This document shows, in pieces, positions 1-8,437 of a stretch of DNA of 64,000 nucleotides (positions are counted from its first letter, which is position 1; each line of letters begins with the position of its first letter). Made by a program: the position numbers and the translations under genes. The stretch is from Sphingobacterium faecium (GTDB lineage: Bacteria > Bacteroidota > Bacteroidia > Sphingobacteriales > Sphingobacteriaceae), in the NCBI RefSeq assembly GCF_003054045.1, contig NZ_QBKH01000010.1, positions 52,368-116,367 of the forward strand, read 5' to 3'. The notes under the pieces were generated by a model. It did not search any database. It was not told the origin of the DNA and saw only the letters and a program-made list of their open reading frames with translations.

Positions 1-1
1 A

Positions 2-2029
2 ATTATCTATGGACAACTGGTGCATGCCTTGGATAATCCCAATACCATTGTCATTACAAAAAGTAAAGCGGCCAAATATTTCAAGGATAATCCAGTTGGT
101 CAACAAATATACCTCAACAATGATAAATCGAAACCCTACACGATAACGGCTATCATTGATGATATTCCAAGGAATTCAACGCTGTATGGCTATACATTTT
201 TTATGTCTTTAGCCGGTGAGCCTTTTTATCCTGGCGAACAAAATAATTGGATGGCCACAAACTATACGGTGTATGTGAAACTGAAAAAAAATAGCGATCC
301 AGTACATACGCAAGATATCATTCAAAAGGTGTACATAGAAGGCCATCTCATACCAGAAACATTGAAAGCAGGTGGTACAATTAAACCTTTCATTTATCAG
401 TTAAAAATGACTTTACAGCATGCATCTGATATCCATCTGTATTCTTCAGGTATTCGTGACGATAAAGTGTCTACGCTCAATCGAGGAGACATTAAAATGA
501 TATGGGCATTTGCATCTATTGCTGGTTTTATCTTACTGATCGCTTGCATCAATTTTGTCAACCTTTCCACTGCAAATGCGGCGACTAGGGCGAAAGAAAT
601 TGGAATTCGTAAAACCATAGGTTCTGACCGAAAATCCCTCATTCGCCAGTTTATGGTAGAAGCACTATGCTATAGCTTAATCTCCTTGATCATAGGACTT
701 TTATTAGCTTGGATATTATTACCTTTATTTAACAACCTTGCGAACAAAAGTTTGGAGATTCCACTATTAAGCTGGTATTTTATACCAACACTGATCATTG
801 CTTTCATATTTATTGGAAGCTTGGCGGGTATTTATCCTGCTCTTTATCTATCTGGCTTCAAACCCATTTCAGCATTAAAAAACAAACAGCAATCGAGTCC
901 AAGAAGTTCTATGTTACGCAATGGTCTTGTCACTTTTCAGTTTGCGACCTCTATTATTCTTATCGTGAGTGCACTTGTTGCCAATCAACAGGTCAATTTT
1001 ATTTTGAATAAAGATCTAGGATTCAGCAAAGATCAGGTCATCGTATTACGAGGAATCAGCACGTTATCCCAGGATTTGGGAAGTTTAAAAAATGAACTAA
1101 AATCTCTTCCTTCCGTTGCTGATGTTTCTATAGGAGATTACTCGCCTGTACCTATCGATGGTGTGAAACGAAATGGGAACTCCTTTTCACTTGATGATAA
1201 AAAAGATGTACAACTTCCTAGAGGTGCACAATTCTGGCTTGTTGACGATAGTTATTTATCCACATTTGAATTGCGGTTGTCTGAAGGACGCAATTTCAAT
1301 CCCACATTAGCTTCTGATAGTTCTGCGACTATTGTGAACAAAACACTTGTGAAACAATTGGGAATTGCTCATCCTATTGGAACAAAAATCAATAATGGTC
1401 AGGTTTTGACGATCATAGGTGTAGTGGACGACTTTATATTTGAATCATTAAAGGAGGAATCTGGACCAGTCGCTTTAGCTCTTGGAAATAGCCCTTCTTT
1501 GTTATCCATAAAAGTTAAAGCTGGCCACATGGATCAATCTCTTGCTCAGATCACCAAAGTATGGGATAAATTTTCTCCCAATCAAAAAATCAATTATAGT
1601 TTTTTAGATGAAGGTTTTGAAAGTTTATATCAGGATGTTGAACGGACAAAAAATATTTTCACCAGCTTTGCCTTTATTGCTATTTTCATAGCATCACTCG
1701 GGTTATTTGGACTCGCTACTTATATCACTCAACAGCGTACAAAAGAGATCGGAATCCGCAAAGTGCTCGGAGCAAGTAGTATAAGTCTTTTGAAACTGCT
1801 TTCCAGCAACTTCATAAAATTAGTATTTATTGCTATCGTAATTGCAGTTCCTATTTCTTGGTGGTCTATGAATACTTGGTTACAAGACTTTAACTATCGA
1901 ATAGAGATCAATTGGTTATATTTTATATTAGCGGGTTTGTCAGCTATTCTTATTGCTATCGGTACCATCAGCTTCCAGACTTTAAAGGTTATTCGTACCA
2001 ATCCTGTAGATAGCCTGCGTGATGAATAA
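2..2029 (+). CDS. ABC transporter permease, MacB/FtsX family (5' end cut off by window edge)
   Basis: This is the C-terminal five-sixths or so of an inner-membrane ABC permease. The frame is open from base 2, and its first codons (IIYGQLVHALDNPN) align with residues around 140-150 of the next gene, so about 135 N-terminal residues lie outside the window; the GTG at 20 is not a real start. Visible parts are the end of the first periplasmic MacB_PCD domain, an FtsX core with several membrane spans ending in a KEIGIRK cytoplasmic motif, a second periplasmic domain, and a second FtsX core with the same motif. It is closely similar along its whole length to the gene at 2497, so the two look like a tandem duplication. 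Family members export peptides, lipids or drugs, or transmit force to the envelope; the substrate cannot be told. A terminator follows at 2103. Confidence 0.9.
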   Translation: MIYGQLVHALDNPNTIVITKSKAAKYFKDNPVGQQIYLNNDKSKPYTITAIIDDIPRNSTLYGYTFFMSLAGEPFYPGEQNNWMATNYTVYVKLKKNSDPVHTQDIIQKVYIEGHLIPETLKAGGTIKPFIYQLKMTLQHASDIHLYSSGIRDDKVSTLNRGDIKMIWAFASIAGFILLIACINFVNLSTANAATRAKEIGIRKTIGSDRKSLIRQFMVEALCYSLISLIIGLLLAWILLPLFNNLANKSLEIPLLSWYFIPTLIIAFIFIGSLAGIYPALYLSGFKPISALKNKQQSSPRSSMLRNGLVTFQFATSIILIVSALVANQQVNFILNKDLGFSKDQVIVLRGISTLSQDLGSLKNELKSLPSVADVSIGDYSPVPIDGVKRNGNSFSLDDKKDVQLPRGAQFWLVDDSYLSTFELRLSEGRNFNPTLASDSSATIVNKTLVKQLGIAHPIGTKINNGQVLTIIGVVDDFIFESLKEESGPVALALGNSPSLLSIKVKAGHMDQSLAQITKVWDKFSPNQKINYSFLDEGFESLYQDVERTKNIFTSFAFIAIFIASLGLFGLATYITQQRTKEIGIRKVLGASSISLLKLLSSNFIKLVFIAIVIAVPISWWSMNTWLQDFNYRIEINWLYFILAGLSAILIAIGTISFQTLKVIRTNPVDSLRDE

Positions 2030-2102
2030 GGGTGTCTAAAATAAAAAAGAGTTTAATGTTTGTTTCAAATCTCTTGTAAAAAGAGACTAATATGTTTATG
2101 TT

Positions 2103-2139
2103 ATGCCGGCTATTCAATCATGAATAGTCGGCATTTTTT
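2103..2139 (+). terminator. Rho-independent terminator after the first ABC permease
   Basis: A 14-bp stem (ATGCCGGCTATTCA with TGAATAGTCGGCAT, one G-T pair) with a four-base ATCA loop is followed by a run of T. It lies 73 bases after the stop codon at 2029 and makes it likely that the next permease is transcribed from its own promoter. Confidence 0.85.
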
Positions 2140-2326
2140 ATAAGACAGTGATCGGTATTAGAATGTAAAATTGAGACCAATTGCGATTGGCTTCTATCAT
2201 ATTCATGACCATAATGGATGGATAATAAGCAAAGTGATATACTATTAAATGGATTGACGTGAACTTTAAGGAGTAGGAAAGCTCTATTCATTTAGTCTAT
2301 GGTAGACCATATGCTGACTTTAAACA

Positions 2327-2367
2327 GTTGTACGATACTGAACGAAAACTGTTCGCAATCGTACAAC
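2327..2367 (+). promoter_or_regulatory. Probable enhancer (upstream activator) site of the second permease, two dyads
   Basis: Perfect 10-bp arms GTTGTACGAT (2327-2336) and ATCGTACAAC (2358-2367) enclose the core ACTGAACG-AAA-ACTGTTCG (2337-2355). It can be read as two 16-bp dyads, TGTACG-N4-TGAACG at 2329-2344 and TGTTCG-N4-CGTACA at 2350-2365, whose starts are 21 bp apart. The same core and spacing recur before the gene at 5172, which supports function. The site lies about 70 bp upstream of the promoter element, a position typical for activators of sigma-54 RNA polymerase; the activator is not in this window. Confidence 0.7.
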
Positions 2368-2418
2368 ACCAATTGCTAATAAAACACATAACTGTTTGAC
2401 AAATAACCATATAACACT

Positions 2419-2434
2419 TTGGCAACACGATTGT
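2419..2434 (+). promoter_or_regulatory. Sigma-54-like -24/-12 promoter of the second permease
   Basis: TTGGCA-N6-ATTGT has GG (2421-2422), ten bases, then GT (2433-2434). The sigma-54 consensus is GG-N10-GC within TGGCAC-N5-TTGC, so the spacing is exact and only the last base of the -12 pair differs. GG is 76 bases before the ATG. The equivalent element upstream of the gene at 5172 has the same spacing and the same TTGT variant. Confidence 0.6.
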
Positions 2435-2496
2435 CTTCATAGGCATGAGGCATTATTATCTTGATATGATGCTCTTAATAAATAAATGTTATTGTT

Positions 2497-4941
2497 ATGC
2501 TCACAAATAATCTTAAAATCGCTTGGCGGAATATCACAAAGAATAAACTGTACTCCAGCATCAAAATTGGTGGATTTGCTTTTGGTATTGCTATCTGTTT
2601 ATTGATTGTTCTCTATATTAAACATGAAACTGGTTACAATAAGTTGTACCCTGCTATGGAGAGGGTTTATCGTCTTGTTGTTCAGGCACCAGAAGGTAAT
2701 AAAATCAATCGATGGGTATCTCTTTCTGCTCCTGGTGCGGCCACATTAAAAGATGAAATTCCTGCTATAGAAAGTTCGGGACGTATGCTTCCTAATCCTC
2801 AATTCGGTGCAGGTAGCAATCAATTGACTATTAATAGTTTGCCTGAAAGTCATTATGATGATGGATTTGTTTATATCGATCAATCCATATTGGACATGTT
2901 TCCCTCTCCTATGCAATACGGTCAATTGCAACATGCGTTAGATAAACCGAATACCGTGGTTCTGACAAAAAGTAAGGCAATTAAATATTTTAAAGGAAAT
3001 CCTATTGGACAACAGATCTATTTAAACAATGACAAATCCAAGAGTTACACCATCACAGGGGTTATCGATGATATCCCTAGCCATTCTACATTATCTGGTT
3101 ATGGTTTTTTCATGTCACTGGCTGGTGAACCATTTTATCCAGGTGAACAGCAGAAATGGACGAGCAATAATTATACGATCTATATCAAATTGAAGCCTGA
3201 AACAAATGTCAGCCTCGCAGAGCAAGAAATTTTCAAAACTTACATCTCCGGACATTATATTCCTGAATTGATCAAAGCTGGAAGAAAAGTTGGTCCTATC
3301 GTGAATCAAATTAAAATCAAGCTTCAAAATGCGCTGGATATCCACCTATATTCAGCAGACATCGAAGATGATCGCGTATCAACATTGAATCGTGGTGATA
3401 TTCGTATGGTATGGACTTTTGCTGCGGTAGCTTTTTTTATTTTGTTGATTGCAGGTATTAATTTTGTCAACTTATCAACTGCTAATGCAACAAATAGAGC
3501 AAAGGAAATAGGTATTCGTAAGACTATTGGTTCGAGCAGGAATAGTTTGATCAGTCAATTTATGATCGAAGCATTAAGCTATAGCTTTCTATCTTTACTC
3601 TTAGGTGTTCTTTTAGCAAATCTGCTATTACCACTTTTCAATAACATCGCTAATAAATCAATTCAGATGCCATGGTTCAACTGGTATTTCATTCCTTCAT
3701 TGGTACTTGCTACTGTTATCATCGGTGTTGTAGCCGGTATTTATCCTGCGCTCTACCTTTCTGGTTTTAGACCTATCGCGGCATTAAAAAATAAATTAGT
3801 CGGTAACGTACGCAAACCCTCGCTGAGAAATGGTTTGGTCATTTTTCAATTTGCGACCTCCATTATTTTAATTATTGGAGCACTCATCAGTAATCAACAA
3901 ATACAATATATCCTTCAAAAAGATCTGGGGTTTAGCAAAGTTCAGGTGATCGTCCTTCGTGGATTGAATGCTGTCGACGATAAATTAAGCCCACTTAAAC
4001 GTGAACTTTACACCCTTCCTACTGTCAGCCATGTTTCTATTGGCGACTATTTGCCTGTTCCGATCGATGGAGCGAAGAGAAATGGTAATGCTTTTTGGTT
4101 GGATGGGAAGCGAGAACAAGACTTGGCAACACAGGGGCAATTCTGGAGAATAGATGAAGAGTATCTTGACACTTATGGAATTAAATTGATTGAAGGGCGT
4201 AATTTTAATCCGGAAATGGCTTCGGATAGTATGGGCATCATTGTCAATAAACAAATGATAGCAGAACTGGGCATAAAAAATCCGATTGGCTCAAAAATCA
4301 CAAATGGGGAGACCTGGACGATTGTAGGTGTGGTCGATGATTTTATTTTTGAATCTTTAAAAGGTGAGGGCATTGCTCCTATCGGTTTGGTGTTGCGCGA
4401 TAGCCCTTCTCTGTTGTCCATTAAAGTACAGCCTCAACACATGGACGAAACATTGGCTTCGATCACCAAGGTTTGGAATCAGTTTAGTCCAAACCAAAAG
4501 ATCAATTACAGTTTTATGGATGAAGGTTTTGAAGCTTTATATCAAGATGTAAAACGGACAAAAAATATGTTCACCTGCTTTGCTGTAGTTGCTATTTTTA
4601 TCGCTTCACTGGGTTTATTTGGTTTGGTAACCTATATTACTCAACAGCGGACTAAAGAAATAGGTATTAGAAAAGTGCTTGGAGCGAGCCATATGAGCTT
4701 GTTAAAATTACTGTCAGAGGATTTCATAAAACTGGTGTTTGTCGCCATTGTCATTGCCATACCAATCGCTTGGTGGGCAATGAACCAATGGCTTGCTGAT
4801 TTTAATTACAGAATTAATATCAATTGGGTATATTTTATTGTTGCTGGAGGATCTGCCATTTTGATCGCCTTATTGACGATTAGTTTCCAAACAATAAAAG
4901 TGATCCGTACTAACCCAGTGGATAGCTTAAGAAATGAATAG
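2497..4941 (+). CDS. ABC transporter permease, MacB/FtsX family (two FtsX cores)
   Basis: This complete 814-residue inner-membrane permease has eight predicted membrane spans: one at residues 21-41, four between about 305 and 466, and three between about 690 and 800. MacB-type periplasmic domains fill residues 45-300 and about 470-680. Each FtsX core carries a cytoplasmic KEIGIRK(T/V)(I/L)G motif (about 335-345 and 718-728), the coupling segment seen in this family. It is a close paralogue of the upstream gene. An ATPase of the LolD/MacB type must partner it; the nearest candidate is at 7700. The gene has its own terminator-insulated promoter region with an enhancer-like element, which suggests induction by a two-component, sigma-54-dependent regulator. 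The substrate is unknown; periplasmic adaptor and TolC-type genes are absent here. Confidence 0.92.
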   Translation: MLTNNLKIAWRNITKNKLYSSIKIGGFAFGIAICLLIVLYIKHETGYNKLYPAMERVYRLVVQAPEGNKINRWVSLSAPGAATLKDEIPAIESSGRMLPNPQFGAGSNQLTINSLPESHYDDGFVYIDQSILDMFPSPMQYGQLQHALDKPNTVVLTKSKAIKYFKGNPIGQQIYLNNDKSKSYTITGVIDDIPSHSTLSGYGFFMSLAGEPFYPGEQQKWTSNNYTIYIKLKPETNVSLAEQEIFKTYISGHYIPELIKAGRKVGPIVNQIKIKLQNALDIHLYSADIEDDRVSTLNRGDIRMVWTFAAVAFFILLIAGINFVNLSTANATNRAKEIGIRKTIGSSRNSLISQFMIEALSYSFLSLLLGVLLANLLLPLFNNIANKSIQMPWFNWYFIPSLVLATVIIGVVAGIYPALYLSGFRPIAALKNKLVGNVRKPSLRNGLVIFQFATSIILIIGALISNQQIQYILQKDLGFSKVQVIVLRGLNAVDDKLSPLKRELYTLPTVSHVSIGDYLPVPIDGAKRNGNAFWLDGKREQDLATQGQFWRIDEEYLDTYGIKLIEGRNFNPEMASDSMGIIVNKQMIAELGIKNPIGSKITNGETWTIVGVVDDFIFESLKGEGIAPIGLVLRDSPSLLSIKVQPQHMDETLASITKVWNQFSPNQKINYSFMDEGFEALYQDVKRTKNMFTCFAVVAIFIASLGLFGLVTYITQQRTKEIGIRKVLGASHMSLLKLLSEDFIKLVFVAIVIAIPIAWWAMNQWLADFNYRININWVYFIVAGGSAILIALLTISFQTIKVIRTNPVDSLRNE

Positions 4942-5003
4942 TTAAGCGCAACTAATGGATCTTCTGTTGGACGGAGAGATGTTTTCAATTCGTAAAAACA
5001 CGT

Positions 5004-5044
5004 TGTCCATAACTGAACGTTTACTGTTCGATATTGAACAGTAA
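5004..5044 (+). promoter_or_regulatory. Probable enhancer site of the third permease, two dyads
   Basis: The core ACTGAACG-TTT-ACTGTTCG (5012-5030) matches the core before the second permease except for the three central bases. Two dyads are visible, TGTCCA-N4-TGAACG at 5004-5019 and TGTTCG-N4-TGAACA at 5025-5040, again 21 bp apart. The second lies inside a perfect 9-bp inverted repeat, TTACTGTTC (5021-5029) and GAACAGTAA (5036-5044). Spacing to the promoter is 70 bp, against 71 bp at the other gene. Confidence 0.7.
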
Positions 5045-5093
5045 CAACAGGTATAGAAACAATAACATACTGATAATTAGATTGTAATTAAAA

Positions 5094-5109
5094 TGGCAAA
5101 GCAATTGTA
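5094..5109 (+). promoter_or_regulatory. Sigma-54-like -24/-12 promoter of the third permease
   Basis: TGGCAAAGCAATTGTA gives GG (5095-5096), ten bases, GT (5107-5108). GG is 77 bases before the ATG at 5172, almost the same as at the second permease (76). The match to TGGCAC-N5-TTGC is good apart from T for the last C. Confidence 0.62.
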
Positions 5110-5171
5110 TTCTTTTATTTATAGAATAAAGACGCAAATTTCATTTTTAATTATAAAAAAATAAGCGACAT

Positions 5172-7568
5172 ATGATCTTAAATGAAATCAAAATTGCATG
5201 GCGGAGCCTTTATAAGAACAAGGCTTTTTCCTTGTTAAATACATTTGGATTGATGTTAGGCTTTACTGGTTTTCTCTTATCCTATCAATATATTAATAGA
5301 GAAACAAGTTATGATAAATGGAATCCGAATTATGATCAAATCTATTTGGTTGGACTAACGGATAAAGGTGGTTTTTCGGATGAAACAAACGTCATGCTTG
5401 CTCCTTTACTAAAAGAAAGCCTACCAGAAATCGTAACCGCTGGTCGAAAAATCAATTATAATTTTGGGACTTATCCGCTATTTGGTGAAAATACGGTATT
5501 GGTTAAAAATGCTGCAGTGATAGATTCGGCAGCTGCACATATTTTTCAAGTAGAAAATAAGACGGGCAGCTTATACAGAAGTAAAATACAAAATGAAGCT
5601 ACCTTAGTAAAGGAGACTGTTGCACAAAAAATATTCAAAAAAGGTGATCTAAATTTTGATACTCCCAAATCCATTCCTGTTTTAAGTTTACAGCTGGATC
5701 AACATGAATTTATTTATGGAATAAGTAAAGATAATGGTCTTTCTTTGATTGATCATGATCTACTTGTTATAAAGGAACCTGAGGATGTGTTTGCTGGCGA
5801 AAACCCTTTTTCATACCAAACATATATTCAGGTAAAAGATGGAACAAATATTCCTGAATTGGTTAAAAAAATCGATGCCCTCTACCAAGACAAAATCGCT
5901 TCAAAAGTACAACCTCCGACTTTGATGAAAGGTGAAATTTACTTAGATCCTTTATCTCATTTGCATTTAAGACCTAAAACGGGTAGCAATACCCCTTATC
6001 TGATGCTCTGGATAATCGGAAGTATATCCATTATTATCCTGATTTTAGCTTCAGCTAATTTTGCCAATATGATCATTGCACAGGCTGATCGAAGAATCAA
6101 AGAACTGGCATTAAAAAAGATTTTAGGGAGTTCTCGTTGGGCTATTATTCGTCAATTACTTTTAGAGGTGTTTATACTCACCTTTATCGCGGCTGCCTGT
6201 AGCTTTATGATCCTGAATATAACAGGAAATATATTACAAAAATGGTTTAATGACGACTTGAAACAATATATATTAAATCAGGATACGCTATTATATCTGT
6301 CCATCGGAATCGTGGGTACAACCTGTTTATCCGGTATTTATCCTGCCTTTGTTCTTTCGGGATTCAAATCTGTTCATTTGCTAAAAGGGAAACTTAATCA
6401 CACTCAGGGCAAAAGTATGCTCCAAAGCAGTTTGTTGGTCTTTCAAATCAGTGTAGCATTACTTTTTATCAGCGGGATGATTGTCATACATAGTCAAATC
6501 AACTATATCCAAACCACGGATAAAGGATTCGAACCTGAGCAAGTCATCAATTTTAAGGGCTTGGGGATGTATTATGATAATAAATTGGATGGTACTTACC
6601 AAAACTTAAAGGAAAGGCTGGAGCAAAATCCCAGTATCTTATCAGTAGCTTCGGCTACAAATATACCTGGAGAGGCAGAGCTTCCACTAACAGTACAATT
6701 TAAACATAATCACAAGCAACTTGATCTGGAACATATCGGAATTGATAAAAATTATTTTAATACGTTGAATATAGCTATACTAAAAGGAGATATCCCTATT
6801 TCAATCAAACAACTTCTTCAGGACTCATCGTCACACTATGCTGTGATCAATGAATCCGCAGCAGCATCCTTAAATGTAGATCAACCTATCGGGGCTCAGA
6901 TAGCAGGCTGTGATGTGAATTTTCAAATCGTCGCGGTAGTAAAAGATACAAAAGCCTACGGCTTTGAGAATAATGTTAAACCGACTGTCTACTCTTATAA
7001 AAATGAATGTGGAACAGTCAGACCTCAGGGCACATTAATGGTAAAAGCGATCAAAGGAAAAGTTGATCAGGCTATTGAGATCGTAAAAAAAGAATGGCAA
7101 CAAAATCCATCGACAAAGTCACTGCCTCTTGAATATGCTTTTATGGATCAACAATATGCTTTGTTGTACAAAAAGCAAGAAGAAATGCAGACTGCTTTTA
7201 ATAGCTTTACTTTTTTAGCGGTTATCATTGCCGCTCTTGGTCTTTTTAGTATGGCTGCTTGTCAAGTAACCGTACGTAAAAAGGAAATGAGTGTACGCAA
7301 AGTTTTAGGTGCTTCTGTCAAGACGATTTTCATACAGCTGAATAAGCCCTTTTTTCAACTTTTTGTTATTGGTGGATTAGTCTCTATTCCACTGACTTAT
7401 TTGATCCTTAATAAATGGTTGGAAAATTTCGCTTACCGAATTGAACTGCAATGGTGGTACTTCACGATTGCCCTGGCAATTATTTTCATTATCATTTGTA
7501 TTTCCATCGGCTACCAAACTATACGAGCAGCAAAAGCTAACCCGATAGATAGTCTAAGAAATGAATAG
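5172..7568 (+). CDS. ABC transporter permease, MacB/FtsX family (divergent third copy)
   Basis: A 798-residue permease with the same plan as the two upstream genes: an N-terminal span at about residues 18-38, a periplasmic domain, an FtsX core ending with KELALKKILGSS, a second periplasmic domain, and a C-terminal FtsX core with KEMSVRKVLGAS. Sequence similarity to the first two is clear but much lower, so this is an older paralogue. It shares the two-dyad enhancer and -24/-12-like promoter with the second permease and is followed, 131 bases on, by an ABC ATPase without an obvious terminator between them, which suggests cotranscription. The function is probably export or envelope-stress related; the substrate cannot be read. 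Confidence 0.9.
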   Translation: MILNEIKIAWRSLYKNKAFSLLNTFGLMLGFTGFLLSYQYINRETSYDKWNPNYDQIYLVGLTDKGGFSDETNVMLAPLLKESLPEIVTAGRKINYNFGTYPLFGENTVLVKNAAVIDSAAAHIFQVENKTGSLYRSKIQNEATLVKETVAQKIFKKGDLNFDTPKSIPVLSLQLDQHEFIYGISKDNGLSLIDHDLLVIKEPEDVFAGENPFSYQTYIQVKDGTNIPELVKKIDALYQDKIASKVQPPTLMKGEIYLDPLSHLHLRPKTGSNTPYLMLWIIGSISIIILILASANFANMIIAQADRRIKELALKKILGSSRWAIIRQLLLEVFILTFIAAACSFMILNITGNILQKWFNDDLKQYILNQDTLLYLSIGIVGTTCLSGIYPAFVLSGFKSVHLLKGKLNHTQGKSMLQSSLLVFQISVALLFISGMIVIHSQINYIQTTDKGFEPEQVINFKGLGMYYDNKLDGTYQNLKERLEQNPSILSVASATNIPGEAELPLTVQFKHNHKQLDLEHIGIDKNYFNTLNIAILKGDIPISIKQLLQDSSSHYAVINESAAASLNVDQPIGAQIAGCDVNFQIVAVVKDTKAYGFENNVKPTVYSYKNECGTVRPQGTLMVKAIKGKVDQAIEIVKKEWQQNPSTKSLPLEYAFMDQQYALLYKKQEEMQTAFNSFTFLAVIIAALGLFSMAACQVTVRKKEMSVRKVLGASVKTIFIQLNKPFFQLFVIGGLVSIPLTYLILNKWLENFAYRIELQWWYFTIALAIIFIIICISIGYQTIRAAKANPIDSLRNE

Positions 7569-7699
7569 GGTATACATGATGTCATGTGTTGACCTAAGTA
7601 CCGACTGAAATCGCGATAAAACAAGAACTTATTAGTAAGTATAAAAAATGCTTTTGGCATTGTTAACAATTAAAAATAACCAACGAAAAGATAGATAAA

Positions 7700-8359
7700 A
7701 TGATACAGTTAAAGCACTTATTTAAATGGTATAATGTTGGAAGTACTCGTTCATTTGTACTTAAAGATGTGAGTCTAACTATTGAAGAAGGAGACTTTAT
7801 TTCCATCATGGGACCATCGGGTTCTGGAAAATCAACGTTGTTGAACATCATCGGTATGCTCGATGCTCCAGATGAGGGAGAGTACTTCTTTCAAGGTGAA
7901 AATGTCTTGGATCTTAAACAGAAGAAAAGAACACAACTTTTTCAATCGCATATGGGATATGTCTTTCAATCTTATCATTTACTGGATGAGATGACCGTAT
8001 ATGAAAATATTGAAACACCACTAATCTATAAAAACAAATCTTCGTCTGAACGTAAATCTATCGTCAGCGATTTATTAGATCGTTTTAACATCGTAGGAAA
8101 AAAAGATTTATTTCCATCACAATTATCTGGGGGACAGCAACAAATTGTAGGAATTGCTAGAGCTTTGGCGGGTTCTCCTTCTCTCCTATTGGCTGATGAA
8201 CCCACCGGTAATCTAAATTCCAAACAAGGGGAAGAAATCATGGAATTATTTCAACAGCTCAATGCCGAAGGGGTCACCATCATTCAGGTGACACACTCTG
8301 AAAAAAATGCCACTTATGGGAAAAGAACCATTCACATGCTGGATGGTCAATTAAAGTAA
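7700..8359 (+). CDS. ABC transporter ATP-binding protein (LolD/MacB type)
   Basis: A 219-residue cytoplasmic ATPase that should energise one or more of the adjacent FtsX-type permeases. Walker A GPSGSGKST is at residues 38-46, the Q-loop Gln at 90, signature LSGGQQQ at 142-148, Walker B LLLADE at 162-167 and the switch His at 199. One oddity is the D-loop, which reads GNLN (170-173) where this family nearly always has GNLD. The other motifs are intact, so the protein is probably active. It is preceded by 131 non-coding bases and followed by a terminator at 8384, so it is likely the last gene of the permease cluster. Confidence 0.93.
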   Translation: MIQLKHLFKWYNVGSTRSFVLKDVSLTIEEGDFISIMGPSGSGKSTLLNIIGMLDAPDEGEYFFQGENVLDLKQKKRTQLFQSHMGYVFQSYHLLDEMTVYENIETPLIYKNKSSSERKSIVSDLLDRFNIVGKKDLFPSQLSGGQQQIVGIARALAGSPSLLLADEPTGNLNSKQGEEIMELFQQLNAEGVTIIQVTHSEKNATYGKRTIHMLDGQLK

Positions 8360-8383
8360 TTTTTTAACCATATACCTAAATAT

Positions 8384-8426
8384 ATCCCTGCATATGCATC
8401 ATTTGGCATATCGCAGGGATTTTTAT
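8384..8426 (+). terminator. Terminator after the ABC ATPase
   Basis: ATCCCTGC-ATATGC pairs with GCATAT-C-GCAGGGAT (one bulge), followed by TTTTTATT. It separates the transporter cluster from the gene at 8438. Confidence 0.75.
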
Positions 8427-8437
8427 TAAATTTGTAT

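Larger units (their letters stand above)
2030..2496. other. 467-bp intergenic region between the two similar permeases
   Basis: The region holds the terminator at 2103-2139, then about 190 bases in which I see nothing, then the two-dyad upstream element at 2329-2365 and the -24/-12-like promoter at 2419-2434. No open frame of note and no RNA gene was recognised. Confidence 0.8.

Noticed and set aside
7651..7670. TTTTGGCATTG upstream of the ABC ATPase as a third sigma-54 promoter
   Set aside because: The -24 part fits, but ten bases after GG the sequence is AA rather than G(C/T), no dyad element lies upstream, and the distance to the ATG (44) differs from the other two sites.
2..8359. The repeated permease genes as a MacAB-TolC efflux operon or a mobile element
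   Set aside because: No adaptor, TolC-like gene, transposase, integrase or flanking direct repeats are present; simple tandem duplication explains the similarity.
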